This document shows positions 34,045 through 45,070 of a stretch of DNA of 64,000 nt, one piece after another; within the stretch, counting starts at the first letter, position 1, and the number at the start of each line of letters is the position of its first letter. This DNA comes from Ilex aquifolium (lineage: Eukaryota > Streptophyta > Magnoliopsida > Aquifoliales > Aquifoliaceae), in assembly GCA_951799425.1 (NCBI GenBank), contig OX637397.1:19535064-19599063 (forward strand), written 5' to 3'. The position numbers and the translations under genes are program-made. Below the pieces are notes generated by a model, which had not been told where the DNA came from, searched no databases, and saw nothing but the letters and a program-made list of their open reading frames with translations.

Positions 34045-34343
34045 TTTAGGCTTTCAACTTAGTGTCGATCCAAGTTTAATACTTGATTATTTCGTGTTCA
34101 CGATTAATATTCAGTGTTTGTTTATTTCTAGCGTGTCTATGTTAAGTGTTTGATTGTTTCGTTTTCAAGAACAATGTAAGTTTTTTTTTTTTTGAATTGC
34201 ACAATTCCAGGCACGGATTATGGGGATAGTTTAGGCTTTCAGCTTAGTACACGTCCGAATTCAGTACTTGATTATTTCGTGCCCAAATTTAGTGCTCGAT
34301 GTTTTTTGAATTGCACCATGACTTCAGACATAGGTTATCCCTA
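34045..34343. repeat. Imperfect direct repeat, about 190-bp spacing
   Basis: TTTAGGCTTTCAACTTAGT...TACTTGATTATTTCGTG near 34048 recurs as TTTAGGCTTTCAGCTTAGT...TACTTGATTATTTCGTG near 34231, and TTTTTGAATTGCAC occurs once after each. Two units, the second shortened. Confidence 0.75.
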
Positions 34344-34682
34344 GTTATTTTATAATACTCATATATGTAATGACGTAAGAATGAACTATATAGATTGTAA
34401 GAGTAGAAATAAACACTTTAGAAGAGGTAATAGGGTGTGTAGTAGAATTTAGAAAATATTCTAGAGTTAAAGCACATTTTAGAGAGAATTCGGGTAGGAA
34501 CATATTTGACACTGACTTAATATTTAGACCATAAATTTTTACTCTGATATCAGTTTGATCTGAAATTTCTAAAGTAGACACTAGACTTCCAGGGCTACAC
34601 AAGTGTATTTCACGAAAATTTTCCAAATTGACCTCTAAATAGGCCAAAACTTTATTGGAAGTTCAGGTAAAAATGGGAATCC

Positions 34683-34852
34683 TTTTGAACGTGAATGGAT
34701 CCGTTCGAATGACAGTTAGTCCTAGGACTTTTGTGTCTGGTAGAACTCTAATGGAAAAACAAAGTACTAGAATCAAGCAACGTTCGAAAGCCAAGATGAT
34801 GTTCAAACGTCAAGGAGATAGTTCGAACTTCAAGCCTCCGGTTCGAACGTAA
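34683..34852. repeat. GTTCGAAC motif cluster upstream of TATA in LTR F
   Basis: Six related motifs (TTTTGAACGT, CGTTCGAATG, CGTTCGAAAG, GTTCAAACGT, AGTTCGAACT, GGTTCGAACG) in 170 bp, the last about 50 bp before the TATA box. The counterpart LTR at 54850-54965 has the same motif type at the same place. Confidence 0.75.
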
Positions 34853-34903
34853 GGTCGCAATTCTGAGTATCAAATTTGTGCTGATTGGACTGTTTTCTCA
34901 TAC

Positions 34904-34911
34904 TATAAATA
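34904..34911 (+). promoter_or_regulatory. TATA box of LTR F
   Basis: TATAAATA in TACTATAAATACCC, matched by CCTATAAATACAT at 55020-55027 in the second copy. Conserved position after the TTCGAA cluster supports a promoter. Confidence 0.6.
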
Positions 34912-36501
34912 CCCAAGGACGTCTTTCATAGCCCTATTTCATCAGTTCTAACCTTAGAGAGCCTTAGAGAGTAAGAGAGAATAGGAGAAATACAAGATTG
35001 AAAGGGATTTTCACGTTGGAATGGATCAAACACGCTCGGTTTACACACAAACTACGGAATCAAGATAGATGATTCTTCTCGAGTTCTTTCATTGAGACTT
35101 GGGGTATAATTTGGTATCTTTTAAATCTTCTAGGCTATTATATGTTAGATAATCTTTCGTTATTGGTTTCTTTTGATTAACATATTGTTCGTCCTTGATT
35201 CTTTTTCGAATAACATATTGTTTTCAACGAGATACATGTCTTGTATGCAAGAAACATTGTTCTTGAATTTTCAAAACCCTAGTTCTTCCAAAATACATGT
35301 TCTATTGTGAAAGTCATATGTATTCTTGATTTCTAAATTCCTATTATTGATTAAATTTGGTTATCAATCAACTACTTGTTCTTGTTCCAAGAAATTATGA
35401 TTTTTGGCAAAACCCTAGAATTTTGATACCGAAATTATGAAGGTTTTCTTGACATGATCTCTTGCATATTTTAATTCCTTTATTACTTTATTATATTGAG
35501 AATTGTGCAATTGTTATACTTGATTTTTTATGAAAATTGTGATTGGTTAAGATTGTGGTTGTTAAGAAAATTGTGGTTTCATCTCATGTATGGTTTGGGT
35601 GTGATGGACTTGAATTGCCTTCGAGAGCTTTCACAGAGTGTTAGAGGTTAGTCTATCCCAGTGGGGGTGAGATGGTTGCCTAACACTTTTAGTAGATTGT
35701 TGTTTGTGAGAGCAACCATAATTGTTCATGTAGGTTCGAGGTTGAGAGATGATATACCTTTCCTCGGAAGGATTTATCAATACCGTGGGAGACGATATAT
35801 GCCCTTCCTAAAGTGGTTTGTAATGTGTCATGCGGGGAATGATTGAGATGGTGTGGTTGTGATGGGTGAACGAGGTAGAATCGTTGTATAGATTCCTGAG
35901 AAGCAACCAACATACATGAACATATAAGATGATGCTACTGAGTTATTTACTGAATGTTTTACTTTCTTGCATGTTTATTCCTGTCATTGATTTACTATAT
36001 TTCGTACACTTGAGATCATTGCAATTGTCATGGTTTTACTTTAAAAAATGTATACATATTATTTTTCAAAAGAGACTTGACTTCTTTATATTGTTTTTAA
36101 AAATAGAGGGATTTCTTATGGGCTTTTGCTCACCTCCTACAACACAATTACATATTTTGGCATAGAAGATGATGTCAATGTCGATGAGCAAATTGATTAC
36201 GAGTCGTTGGAGGATCAAGATGTGGATCCCACCTTAGAGGAATAGAGTTGTTCTATTTTTGGTTTAGAGTTTGAGAGATCTTTATGAAACAATGTTTTAG
36301 CTAGTTTTTATTATTCCACTGCCAGATATTCTTTGGTTTTGAATTGTAAGTTGAAGAAGTTACAATGTTTTGTTGGCTTTAATATTTATTCCTAATCAAA
36401 TGCGTGGATGATTTATTACTTAATGATTATTTTAAGTTGCTCTCATGGTTGGATAGTTTGTAGGTAGTAATGCCTTCCAAGGTGGATTTTGGAGCGTTAC
36501 A

Positions 36502-37129
36502 TATTGGAAAAACTTTTGTTTCATTCTTTCTCTCTAGCATCTCTTAAATATTCAAAATATCATGCATCTAAACAATTATAACATAAATATTGTTCATTAA
36601 ACAATACAATATTTGTTGAGTGACCTTTCATGCCTCTTTTTTTTTTTTTCTCACCATATATTACAATTTTAATAAATTATGATTGATGTACAAATTAAAT
36701 AAAAATGAAAGTGTTAATTATTAACCATGATTTCTTGCACTTTAGTATTCCAATCATTAAAACCCCCTTATTAGGGGTCGTCCATTCATTGCTTCCTTAC
36801 CATCCAAATTTCCTCTAGCTTTACACACACAGATATTGTATATAGACAAACAACTTAAAAGAATAAAAAATTTTATGTTTTAATTATCCACTCCATGTTT
36901 TCATGGTCTTTTTCACAATTTTCTATGCATATATTATATGTCAATAACCAAAAAAAAATTATTTACCACTTTTACCCCTAAAAAAAAATCATAAAATTCA
37001 TTTTGTAATATTATAATTATTATCTAGGGAGAGATGCACAGGTGATCTTCCCTTACGATTATACATGTAGAATCACTAGACATAACCTAGAAGGGGTGAA
37101 TAAGTTCATTAAAATTAAGGGGCTTAGGG
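36502..37129. other. AT-rich intergenic stretch, nothing recognised
   Basis: Homopolymer A/T runs near 36635, 36955 and 36985; no frame or repeat boundary of note. Confidence 0.5.
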
Positions 37130-37339
37130 AGGCCGGTACCTCCCAAAAAAATTAATAGGGTAAAAATACACTTTTTAAAATAATTGGGATAGAAGTACAT
37201 GTGCTAAAAAAAAGTCATAAAAGCTCTTTTACCCCTACTATAAATAGTGCATACCTAATTGAATGTGAGATTTTCAAGATTAGAATGTGAGACTTTCAAG
37301 ATTCTTTTTGATATTTGTGTATCATTTGAATTTTGAAAA

Positions 37340-37342
<3 letters not shown>

Positions 37343-37377
<35 letters not shown>
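37343..37377. repeat. (AT)n microsatellite at left arm of foldback
   Basis: Alternating AT of about 35 bp followed by ACGCACACACTCACACA. Confidence 0.95.
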
Positions 37378-37380
<3 letters not shown>

Positions 37381-37403
37381 GCACACACTCACACATCGCC
37401 CAA

Positions 37404-37515
37404 GAGTGACACAGTATAAATTGTCATGCAAACAGTGTCACCAAAAGAGAGACACGATATAAATTGTCATGCAAACAGTGTCACCAAAGAGAGACACGAT
37501 ATAATGACAATGGGG
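37404..37515. repeat. 42-bp minisatellite in foldback core
   Basis: Units of AAGAGAGACACGATATAAA followed by TTGTCATGCAAACAGTGTCACC: two full copies, a third partial at 37488, and a separate piece at about 37650-37690. Confidence 0.88.
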
Positions 37516-37686
37516 TCCAATCAATGGCATCATGTAATGCCCTTCATAGTGCCCAAAACAATGTCAGTAAAGAGTGACAACAGTAGATTGTACCTAAATG
37601 ATGACAATATATATTTTGCCCACTCAAAGAGTTGCACCTAAAGAGGGAGTCAAAAAATTGTTATGCAAACAATGTCACCAAAGAGA

Positions 37687-37689
<3 letters not shown>

Positions 37690-37772
<83 letters not shown>

Positions 37773-37791
37773 CATATATATATATATATAT
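37690..37791. repeat. (TA)n microsatellite, about 100 bp
   Basis: Alternating TA with CATATACATATACA interruptions at its right half. The YIYIYI frames on both strands are artefacts. Confidence 0.97.
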
Positions 37792-39351
37792 GAAATTTCA
37801 AAATTCAAATGATACACAAATATCAAAAGGAATCTTGAAAGTCTCACATTCAATATTAAGTATGCACTATTTATGGTAGGGGTAATTATGGAATACAATT
37901 TAGAAAGAATTTGAAAATGTTTTAAAATATGTACTTATTGACAACTATTTGATGAAAAAGAGGACTTAAAGGAGGATATGTTTGGAGGTGGTACTTAAAA
38001 CCAAATAAGTTTTGAAAAAGGTACTCACATCCCATTATCTCTAAAATTAACGCTTGAACAGTCACCAATTTTAAACCTAATCTACAACAATTACTAATTG
38101 TCTAGATAATTATGCAACTAAGTGTGTGAACGCCTTTTTTTAGCAACCCGAATACCCCGCCATGTGAATTGATGCAAAATGTTTCAATTGATTCAATTAC
38201 AATTCAATTCACCAGGACTACGATCCCACACCAAAGCCTATGTTCACAAAACTTAAATTGATGAATGATTCAAATAAAATAAATAAAGTGGCGATTCATC
38301 CAACATTATGTGTGCAATTACAAGTATATTTGTGAATGTGTGAAATTAAAACAATCAATAAGATTATCCACATCATAAGCAATTTGTTGACGCAACACTT
38401 CTCGAGAAGAACCATAGAACAGATCCCGATCCACCTAGAGCCTAATCCACTATACTCAGAATCAATTTATACATACTCGAATCTTATTCCTTAATCACTT
38501 CTCATGGCTAGATGCTCTTTTTTGTTGTAAATCTTTCCTATAGATATCACCCATCGAAGTATTAAGTAGGTTCACTTGGACGCATTCACCACAATGAACC
38601 ATGTAGGCCCCTTGATCAATTTTCAAGGCTTCACACCCAAGACTTTCAAAATGCACACACCAATGAGGGTTTGTTGATCACCAAGTTAGATCTTCTTTTT
38701 CAATGTGTGAAGTTGAATAGGAATGATTAAAATGGTTTGGCCTTTGGATCTTAGGGATGTAGGGTTATTCTTGAAACTCTCTAGAAAGTAATAGGCCTTT
38801 TCTAGCTCATAGAGACTTACCCTAGGTGAAAACTATAACCCTATATATCCGAAAATAAATTTTAATTGGAGCTCAAGATATTTAGGTTCGCAACTAACTG
38901 CTTAAGTCATGAGGGGACGGTGGTTTCTGGAGTGAAAAATAAGTCAATCTAGACCTTTAAGCAACAAACTACTCGAGCCGTCTCAAAACCGCTTGAGCGA
39001 TTAGAGAGCAGCCAAAGAGTAATCTCCACTAGTTCTCTAATTCAGTCTCCCTAAGTGCTCAATCTCCGCATTTTTTGTTAGTAAATTATCTTCATTCACA
39101 GTTCAAAATATATTTATATCTTCCTTTTTTTTTGATCAAGATCTTCATTCATTTATTGCTTTGTTGTTATATCCACTACTGTTAGACCATATAGATTCTA
39201 GGGTTAAATATTCAATAAGTCCATAGCTACTAGGAATCATTTATCCAATGAATATATCAATTAATTGGAAATTGAATAATTTCTACTATTCTATAGATCT
39301 AATATTTTTCTTTCCTTCACAACCTGTTGGTTCACCAATTCATACAATCCT

Positions 39352-39366
39352 CCCCCCCCCCCCCCC
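39352..39366. repeat. Poly(C) run, 15 bases
   Basis: Unbroken C15 after CCTCCT, followed by GGGTCTC. Confidence 0.97.
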
Positions 39367-39558
39367 GGGTCTCACACTATTGTACACAAAGCAGGATAGG
39401 TAAATACAACTGCTCTAATGAATGTGTATCAATTTGTCTTTCTATATATTCATTACTTTTGTTTATTATTTCATTCGATTTGTTATTTTCTTCCACTGTA
39501 TGTTCGCTCTAGTGTTGTTATTGAGATGCAATTCTTGTTTATTAGATAGAAAGATGTG

Positions 39559-39560
<2 letters not shown>

Positions 39561-39609
<49 letters not shown>
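39561..39609. repeat. (TC)n microsatellite
   Basis: About 24 TC units; the overlapping Leu-Ser frame is an artefact. Confidence 0.97.
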
Positions 39610-39613
<4 letters not shown>

Positions 39614-40435
39614 CCCTGCCTGCCATTGATTTGTTGTTTTTGCATATGCACATCTATGTCAAACATACACATTGTTTTGCCTTGGTAAATTCTATCCCTA
39701 AACTAATTTTAATTCCTCGCATAAGTTATGATTTTACTCTCCATTAAATTTTGCTAGTTAAAGAAAGATTGCAAACATTTATTCAAGCAGCACCGTATGG
39801 ATAAGCCAATGTATTGGTAAAATTACGTTCAACCATGTCCTTTCTTTCCACAAACAAAAGGCGAGTCAGTTTTCCTATGGGACTTGTTGATTTTGCTGAT
39901 TACTTGCTTTCCAGTCCAAAAATAGCCTTCACCTTACTTGTGATACCTCTAATATTGATCACAATTACAGGTAATACTATTTGGACTTAAAAATCTGATC
40001 TAATTTGTTGACATAATGATGTGGCTTTATAGGAATCATTGGATCAACACCATATTCTAATATTTGATGGGGTCTATGGTGAATCCAAATGTCACAATGA
40101 ATTAAATCAACAAATTATGTCAATAAATTAGGTCCAATAGCCCTGCTCAAATCGAAATTAGTAGCTCTGCTTCCCACTTGCTTTTGCCGTTACAATACAA
40201 CCATGCTTCCTCTCTTCACCTTCCCCATCTCCCTCTATTTCTCTTTAATGCTCTCTTAGTTGCCCAACAGATTTATGGATTTCTACGTTTCAGATTCCAT
40301 TAAGTCCTCCTCTCTTTCTCTCCCTCTCCCTCTCCCTCTTTTTCTCTTTCGTTTACAATATCTCAATTTGCCTTCCCATGAAACTGAAAGTACAAAAAAA
40401 AACATAGATGGAGCTAATCATCCTGCTTCTCCTCC

Positions 40436-40577
40436 TCTAGTGGTGTTGGTGGCGTCTCAAAGAAATTTAGGAAGAAGCAGATGGTGAATAATACGTGCTC
40501 TAAACAAGATATATACGCCATGCTTAAAGAATGTGATATGAAACTGAACGAAACCGCTCAAAGCCTTCTTTCCCAAG
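40436..40577 (+). pseudogene. GBF-interacting protein 1-like N-terminal exon fragment
   Basis: Plus-strand frame: VSKKFRKKQMVNNTCSKQD followed by IYAMLKECDMKLNETAQSLLSQ. This matches the N-terminal UBA-like domain (GIP1_N) of plant GBF-interacting-protein-1-like proteins, whose hallmark is IYAMLKECNMDPNEAxxxLLSQDPFHEV. The frame ends CAAG/GTCGCT: splitting the codon after its first G is what is needed to make the next residue Asp as in the family. An in-frame stop lies shortly upstream of the similarity and the only in-frame Met is inside it, and no DPFHEV exon is found, so this is a fragment. A pyrimidine-rich, UTR-like stretch precedes it. Tekay element D begins 165 bp downstream, in what would be the first intron. 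Confidence 0.62.
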
Positions 40578-40742
40578 GTCGCTCTTACTTCACTTTTTCT
40601 TTGTGAAACGAACAATCATTATGTTTTTGATGGCTTCTTGTTCTTGGGTTTTAATTCATTGGCTGCTGGTTGTCTTTCCCTTGTTTCTGGGTTTCTTTGT
40701 TGTGTCTGTTTCATTAATATTAGATTAAAGTAATGCAGATTT
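40578..40742 (+). other. Intron-like sequence between GIP1-like exon and Tekay D
   Basis: T-rich (tttttctttgtg, ttcttgggttttaattc), typical of plant intron sequence, ending at the LTR start. The five bases before the LTR are GATTT; the partner duplication cannot be checked because the far end of the element is missing. Confidence 0.4.
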
Positions 40743-43191
40743 TGTGAAACTTGGATAAATTTGAATTTTTGTGAATAAGGGCAAAATGGTCATTTGCCAT
40801 CCTAATGAGTATTAGAGATACTCATGCTCTGGACCTCGGATGAGGAAACGGAGTTCGTCGTTGGATTCATATCACAAAATCTAGTCACCCTGTCAAATTT
40901 CGTCGAATTCCAAGATAGTCAGATTTTTGCACGTCGTTCGAGGCAACTGCGTGGCGAATGACATTTTAAAGGTCCCAAAAAAAATGTATTTTTAAAAATT
41001 TCCTTAAAATTAAGTTAAAGTTCCAATAAAATTTATTTGGACTTAATCCGAGATAAAATGACTCATTTCGGGACGAAAAACGGACCTGGAAGTCAAAAAT
41101 ATGCGGTGCGATGTGGACCGCTCATTTACGCCTATAAATATCCTCTTAAAATCAGCTTTTTGGAGAAGAAATAGCTCCTCCTTAGCTGTAAGCAGCCGGC
41201 CAAGATCAAAGAGGAAAAAAAAATTTCTTCAAGCTTCCCGCTCCGATTCCGGAAGTTCCGTCGGTCAGAATTCGTCGGACCAAGAATTAAAGTTCTTCTA
41301 ATCGTCAAGGGCTATGCGTACATACCAAGAACGAGGGATTTCACCGAAGATTCAAGTGGAGTCTTTGGAGAAATCAAGGATTTTGGGGTTTTTTGTTGGT
41401 GTTCTTGAGGTGTTCTTGAAGCTTTGAAGCTCTAGTCTTCATCTCATGCTTCAAAAGGTAGGGTTTCTCCTACTTGAGACTATTTATCACCTATGGTGTC
41501 ATATGGGTGGGTATGTGTGTGAAGAACTATAGGGTTTACTTACCTATGATTATGGAAAGGGAGGTAAAAATGGTTGAATTGAATTCAAGTTCTAGTTTGA
41601 ATTCGGTATATAGAGGTTCCTTGTGTCATTCTTGAAATTTTGGTATTTAGTGATATGCTATATGTTTATATGATGAGGTGCTATGTGTGTACATTGAGCC
41701 TTGTCATAGGAATGAAATGATTATGTGGTAACATGATGGTTGCCTTGAAGGTATTGTTAAATGCCTTTTGTATGTTAAAGTGTGTGACACATGACTATGT
41801 ATAGCATGCTTAAGTCTTGTGTTGATTGGATATGTTGCTAATGTGTTAGCTTCATGGGGATATGGTATTTATATGCTTTGATATAATTTACCATGGATAT
41901 ATGTTTATATAGGTAGTTCAAATTGTCCATATGACACTTATTACATATAGAACACGACATTGGTATTGCAAATGTTCATTACATTGCATATGCATAAAGG
42001 CATCACATTCATGGGTATAAGACATGAGTGTGTGTGTGAGTGGGCATCACATTCATGGGCATAAGTCATGAGTGTGGATGTGTGGGTGCATGGTTAATCA
42101 AACACCATTCTTGGTGGTTGATATGTGAACTCGGGAAAGTTGGATCGAAGATCCGGCTGAGTTGCACGGTTCATGCATAAGAAAAATTTGTGTCGGGTAT
42201 AGTAAGCAGGGATAGACTCTCCCTCGGGTGCAAAACTCGGCCACTTGGTTTATACACTTTCCGGCGGTGAAATTCCAGAAAAGTGTAAGTTAGGCCCACG
42301 GAGCCGGCGTTGCGATTCCAAAATCCGTTGCCCAGGAAGACACAAGATTTTATTATCTAAAAAAACTCTCATTCAATGGGTAGCATCCAACAATGATTTG
42401 ATTTTATAAAACACATGATTTCAATTCAAACGGTTATTTGATGTATTTTTCATCAGTTGATGGGGTTACTACACATTGGCATGGCATTGTGTTGGGGGAG
42501 TCGGTGATGACTCGGGTTAAATGTGCATGAGTGAGTCCCATCTCATTTCATAGCATGGCATGGTAGATTCCAATATAGAGTTGCATATTCTTACTTGGAA
42601 TGTTGATGTGAATACGAAATGTAGAATGTGAACATTGCATGTGCACTTAGGTGGGGAGTAGCCTCTGTAGGAAATTACTTTACTGGGCGTTGGCTCACCC
42701 TATACGGGAAAACATTTCAGGTGGGAGAGATACACTGGCGGATGGCTCCATGTTGGACCCTCATGTTTGAAGAAAGCCGTATGTGGCTTTATTTTGTGTT
42801 ATTGTAAAACACTTGCGAAAATTATGTTTTTGGACATGTAGTCTTTTACAAATAACTGTATTAGAACGTATATGGATTGTTGTTAAAATAACCTTGCATG
42901 TTTTGATATAAGTATGGATAATTGGACCTGGTGTGGCCAATGTTTACTTATAAATGGACCCGGTGCGGTCATTGCTTTATATTGGACCTCGGATGGGTCA
43001 TTTGAATATATATTGCACAGGTTGAGTTTTGGGTAGAGCTCCCCGTACAAAGGAGACTCTGCCCGATTTTTTGTTCAATTATGGACCCCGATAAATGGGG
43101 CATAACGGCGCGATATCGAGTTATTCGGTATCCACGGGTATTCCGTAGGTTGATGGGAAATCAACGGACCCCCGGATTTTGGGGCGTCACA
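40743..43191 (+). repeat. 5' LTR of Tekay element D
   Basis: TGTGAAACTTGG...GGGGCGTCACA. Layout equals copy B and C2. It contains two adjacent copies of a GGGCATCACATTCATGGGCATAAG...ATGAGTGTG phrase (about 41998-42072) and the hairpin segment at 42190-42330. It has no TACCGGTA cluster; its equivalent region (42910-43060) has a tripled TGGACC-CGG(T/A)G(T/C)GG(T/C)CA phrase instead. Confidence 0.93.
41133..41140 (+). promoter_or_regulatory. TATA box of Tekay D LTR
   Basis: TATAAATA in GCCTATAAATATCC, about 390 bases from the LTR start and conserved in copies B and C2. It sets the start of the element RNA inside the LTR. Confidence 0.65.
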
Positions 43192-43194
43192 GTT

Positions 43195-43206
43195 TGGTAT
43201 CAGAGC
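43195..43206 (+). other. Primer-binding site (initiator tRNA-Met) of Tekay D
   Basis: TGGTATCAGAGC, three bases after the LTR end, complementary to the 3' end of plant initiator tRNA-Met. This is the usual primer of chromoviruses. Confidence 0.95.
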
Positions 43207-43549
43207 TTAGGTATACGATTTACCTAAGGCTTGAGGGACATGGGTCTAGACCATTGCATTCCATACGCATTTCATGTTATGTGCTCTACTTGCTACATGT
43301 TATGTGTTACTTGTTCTGTGAATTATATACATGGTAGAATGTATATGGAAAGGAGGAACACTAGGGTTAGAAAACATAACCTTGAGAGTTTGAAAAAAAA
43401 GAAGAATGAACGGGGTAGTTCAAGGGTTAAACGTCTACTAGTATGTGACACATGTTATACTAGGGGGACAATGAGAGAATTCTCAACGTTTGTGTTTGAT
43501 CCCTAACTTTGGGGAGTTGTTTTTTTATTGCTATCTAATGTATGTGCAG

Positions 43550-44520
43550 ATGGCAACTAGAGGAAGGGGACGTCGGGGTGGACGGAACAACAACCAACCA
43601 CCACTGGCCTTTGACCAACAAGCCTTCATGGAGGCTATTGGTACTGCGGCTGCTACTATTGCACAGGCCAGTGCTACAGCAGCTACCATTGCACAGACTA
43701 GTGCAAGTGGGGGCCAAGGGGGCTCAAGTCATCTCCAGAAGTTCAAGGCACATCAACCTCCGATCTTCATGGGAGGGGCGGACCCCATGGTAGCTGATCA
43801 TTGGTTTCGACAAGTAGACAAGGTCATAGGGGCAATGGAGATCACCTCCGATGCTACGAAGATAACCTTAGCTACTTTTCAGCTAGAGGGAGAATCCCAA
43901 GTGTGGTGGGGTTGGATCAAGACCTCAAAGAACTTGGGGACAATGACTTGGGCAGAGTTCAAGGAACTCTTCATGGGTAAGTACTTCCCGGCAGCTGCTC
44001 GACATGCAAAGACCCGGGAGTTATTAGACTCGAGGCAAGGAACGATGTCGGTGATGGAATACGTGGCTAAGTTCACTGAATTAGCCCGTTTCACCGACGA
44101 TTATGTGGCAACAGACATGGCCAAAGTACGTAAGTTTGAGGAGGGCTTGAAGTTGTCCATCCGGGGCAAAATTGTGGGTCTTCTTCTACAAGACTTGGGC
44201 ACAATGGTCACGACAGCTATGGCCATTGAGAGATAGATTGATGATGCAAGGAACATCCGGGAAGCGGGTGGTAAAGGCAAGAAGAAGGAGGGTCAATCCT
44301 CTTCTTCTAGTACGGGGAAGAGGCAGAGAACTTCTGCTCCGCAGGGGCATCAAAGGTAGGGCCGCGGCTATCAAGGCTAAGGTCAAGGTCAGTCCTCTCG
44401 AGTTGGGAGGAATCAGAGGCCTACTTTTCAGGCAGGCCAACAGACTTGTTATCATTGCCACCAACCGGGGCATATGAAGCGGGATTGTCCTCAGAGGCAG
44501 GGATCCTAGGGTCAGGGGAC
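43550..44520 (+). pseudogene. Tekay D gag
   Basis: Start chosen at MATRGRGRRGGRNN, after an untranslated leader. The capsid (Retrotrans_gag) domain follows an alanine-rich stretch: FMGGADPMVADHWFRQVDKV, FQLEGESQVWWGWIK, MTWAEFKELFMGKYFP and SVMEYVAKFTELARF. The long frame ends at 44236; the zinc-knuckle region with CHQPGHMKRDCP-type coding lies around 44450-44500. Broken, as a fossil. Confidence 0.88.
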
Positions 44521-44539
44521 GTCTCAGTCCCAGCCATCA

Positions 44540-45070
44540 GTGGGATATTCACAGTCTCACTACACTCCTTCCTACCCCACTATGGGCCAGGGAAGCCAAT
44601 ATCCGTTCCAAGGTGTTGCACAGGCTCCTACCACTTCACGAGCGGGAACTCCGCAAGCAGGCCAGATGGGCCAGGGTATGGCTCGGGGTCAAGGGCAGGG
44701 CTCACAAGCTGGAACTTCGGGGATCCAGGGGCGTGTCTACGCCATGATACCTCAAACTGAGCCGGCAGACCAGTCAGTGGTACAGGGTACATTTCTATTC
44801 TCTCGCTTATGGGCTAGAGTATTATTTGATTCTGGTGCATCACATTCATTTATTGCTGCATCTTGTGTGAAAGACTTGGGCTTAGAGGTTGAGATCTTAG
44901 AAGAGCCATTGAATGTGAGTTCTCCCCTAGGTGCTAGGGCGAGGGTTGATCAGATATGTCGGGGGTGTGAGTTAGAGATCTCAGGGATTCTACTCACCGT
45001 GGACCTTCGGGTCATTGGCATGTCGGAGTTCAATGTAATCCTAGGAATGGATTGGTTGGCAGCACACTGA
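44540..45070 (+). CDS. Tekay D aspartic protease
   Basis: The 176-residue frame has a Gln/Gly-rich linker, then ARVLFDSGASHSFIAASCV with the catalytic DSGA motif and, about 75 residues later, FNVILGMDWLAAH, the conserved end of Tekay-type protease. It would process the Gag-Pol polyprotein. Confidence 0.88.
   Translation: MGYSQSHYTPSYPTMGQGSQYPFQGVAQAPTTSRAGTPQAGQMGQGMARGQGQGSQAGTSGIQGRVYAMIPQTEPADQSVVQGTFLFSRLWARVLFDSGASHSFIAASCVKDLGLEVEILEEPLNVSSPLGARARVDQICRGCELEISGILLTVDLRVIGMSEFNVILGMDWLAAH

Larger units (their letters stand above)
31131..34343 (+). other. Gene-like but non-coding stretch holding a kinesin exon remnant
   Basis: Starts with TCTATATAATAAAACAG, then a pyrimidine-rich leader-like segment (31150-31740) with two copies of a TACTCCTTTCTCTCTCTCACCG phrase (31320, 31441), then T-rich intron-like sequence with several AG/GT borders. 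It ends near TATCCCTAGT (34343). The termini loosely resemble Helitron ends (5' TC..., 3' CTAGT), and Helitrons capture gene pieces, but no convincing 3' hairpin was found. Alternatively it is a decayed host gene 5' region. No ORF here looks real; 31169-31483 is a low-complexity chance frame. Confidence 0.35.
34366..36501 (+). mobile_element. LTR copy F (solo LTR of a second Ty3/gypsy-like family)
   Basis: About 2.1 kb from TGTAATGACG to GGAGCGTTACA, with a TATA box at 34904-34911, a TTCGAA-rich stretch before it, T-rich transcribed part, a CTCACCTCCTACAACAC block near 36130 and the typical GCGTTACA end. A second, diverged copy covers 54440-55655. No primer site or coding sequence follows, so it appears to be a solo LTR. 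Target duplication not confirmed; left boundary approximate. The frame 34655-34852 lies across the TTCGAA repeats and is not a gene. Confidence 0.65.
37130..38045. mobile_element. Foldback/MITE-like element with microsatellite core
   Basis: The left arm 37231-37344 (ACCCCTAC...AATAGTGCATAC...TTTTTGATATTTGTGTATC) is the inverse of 37791-37882, and weaker inverse similarity continues outward (AATTGGGATAGAAGTAC against the inverse of GTACTCACATCCCATTAT) to about 37175 and 38045. The left arm carries a short internal duplication. The centre holds two AT microsatellites and a 42-bp minisatellite. No transposase. The superfamily is uncertain because outer ends and target duplication could not be fixed. 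Confidence 0.65.
38046..40435. other. Intergenic, with simple repeats and possible old LTR debris
   Basis: No gene recognised. 38160-39070 has the look of an old Copia-type LTR (CTCGAGCC...CGCTTGAGCGA words near 38970) without clear ends. A C15 run lies at 39352-39366. 39770-39970 ends in CACAATTACAG/GTAATAC, a splice-donor-like border, but no coding match was recognised. Confidence 0.35.

Noticed and set aside
31131-34343. Definite Helitron call
   Set aside because: The 5' end lacks the expected preceding A, and no stable hairpin was found before the CTAGT; kept only as a hypothesis.
34683-34852. Heat-shock element array
   Set aside because: Classical elements have two bases between TTC and GAA blocks; here TTCGAA has none. 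Reported as an unexplained motif cluster instead.
37404-37690. CRISPR-like spaced repeats
   Set aside because: Directly adjoining minisatellite units without unique spacers, in a plant foldback element.
37598-37898. Reading frames with long YIYIYI runs on both strands
   Set aside because: Translations of the TA microsatellite; no independent coding evidence. Same for 18532-18768.
39466-39747. Reading frames with Leu-Ser or Arg-Glu repeats
   Set aside because: Both are readings of the TC microsatellite at 39561-39609.
43535-44473. Overlapping frames in gag of Tekay D on both strands
   Set aside because: Shadows of gag; only the plus frame from 43550 has the capsid domain.
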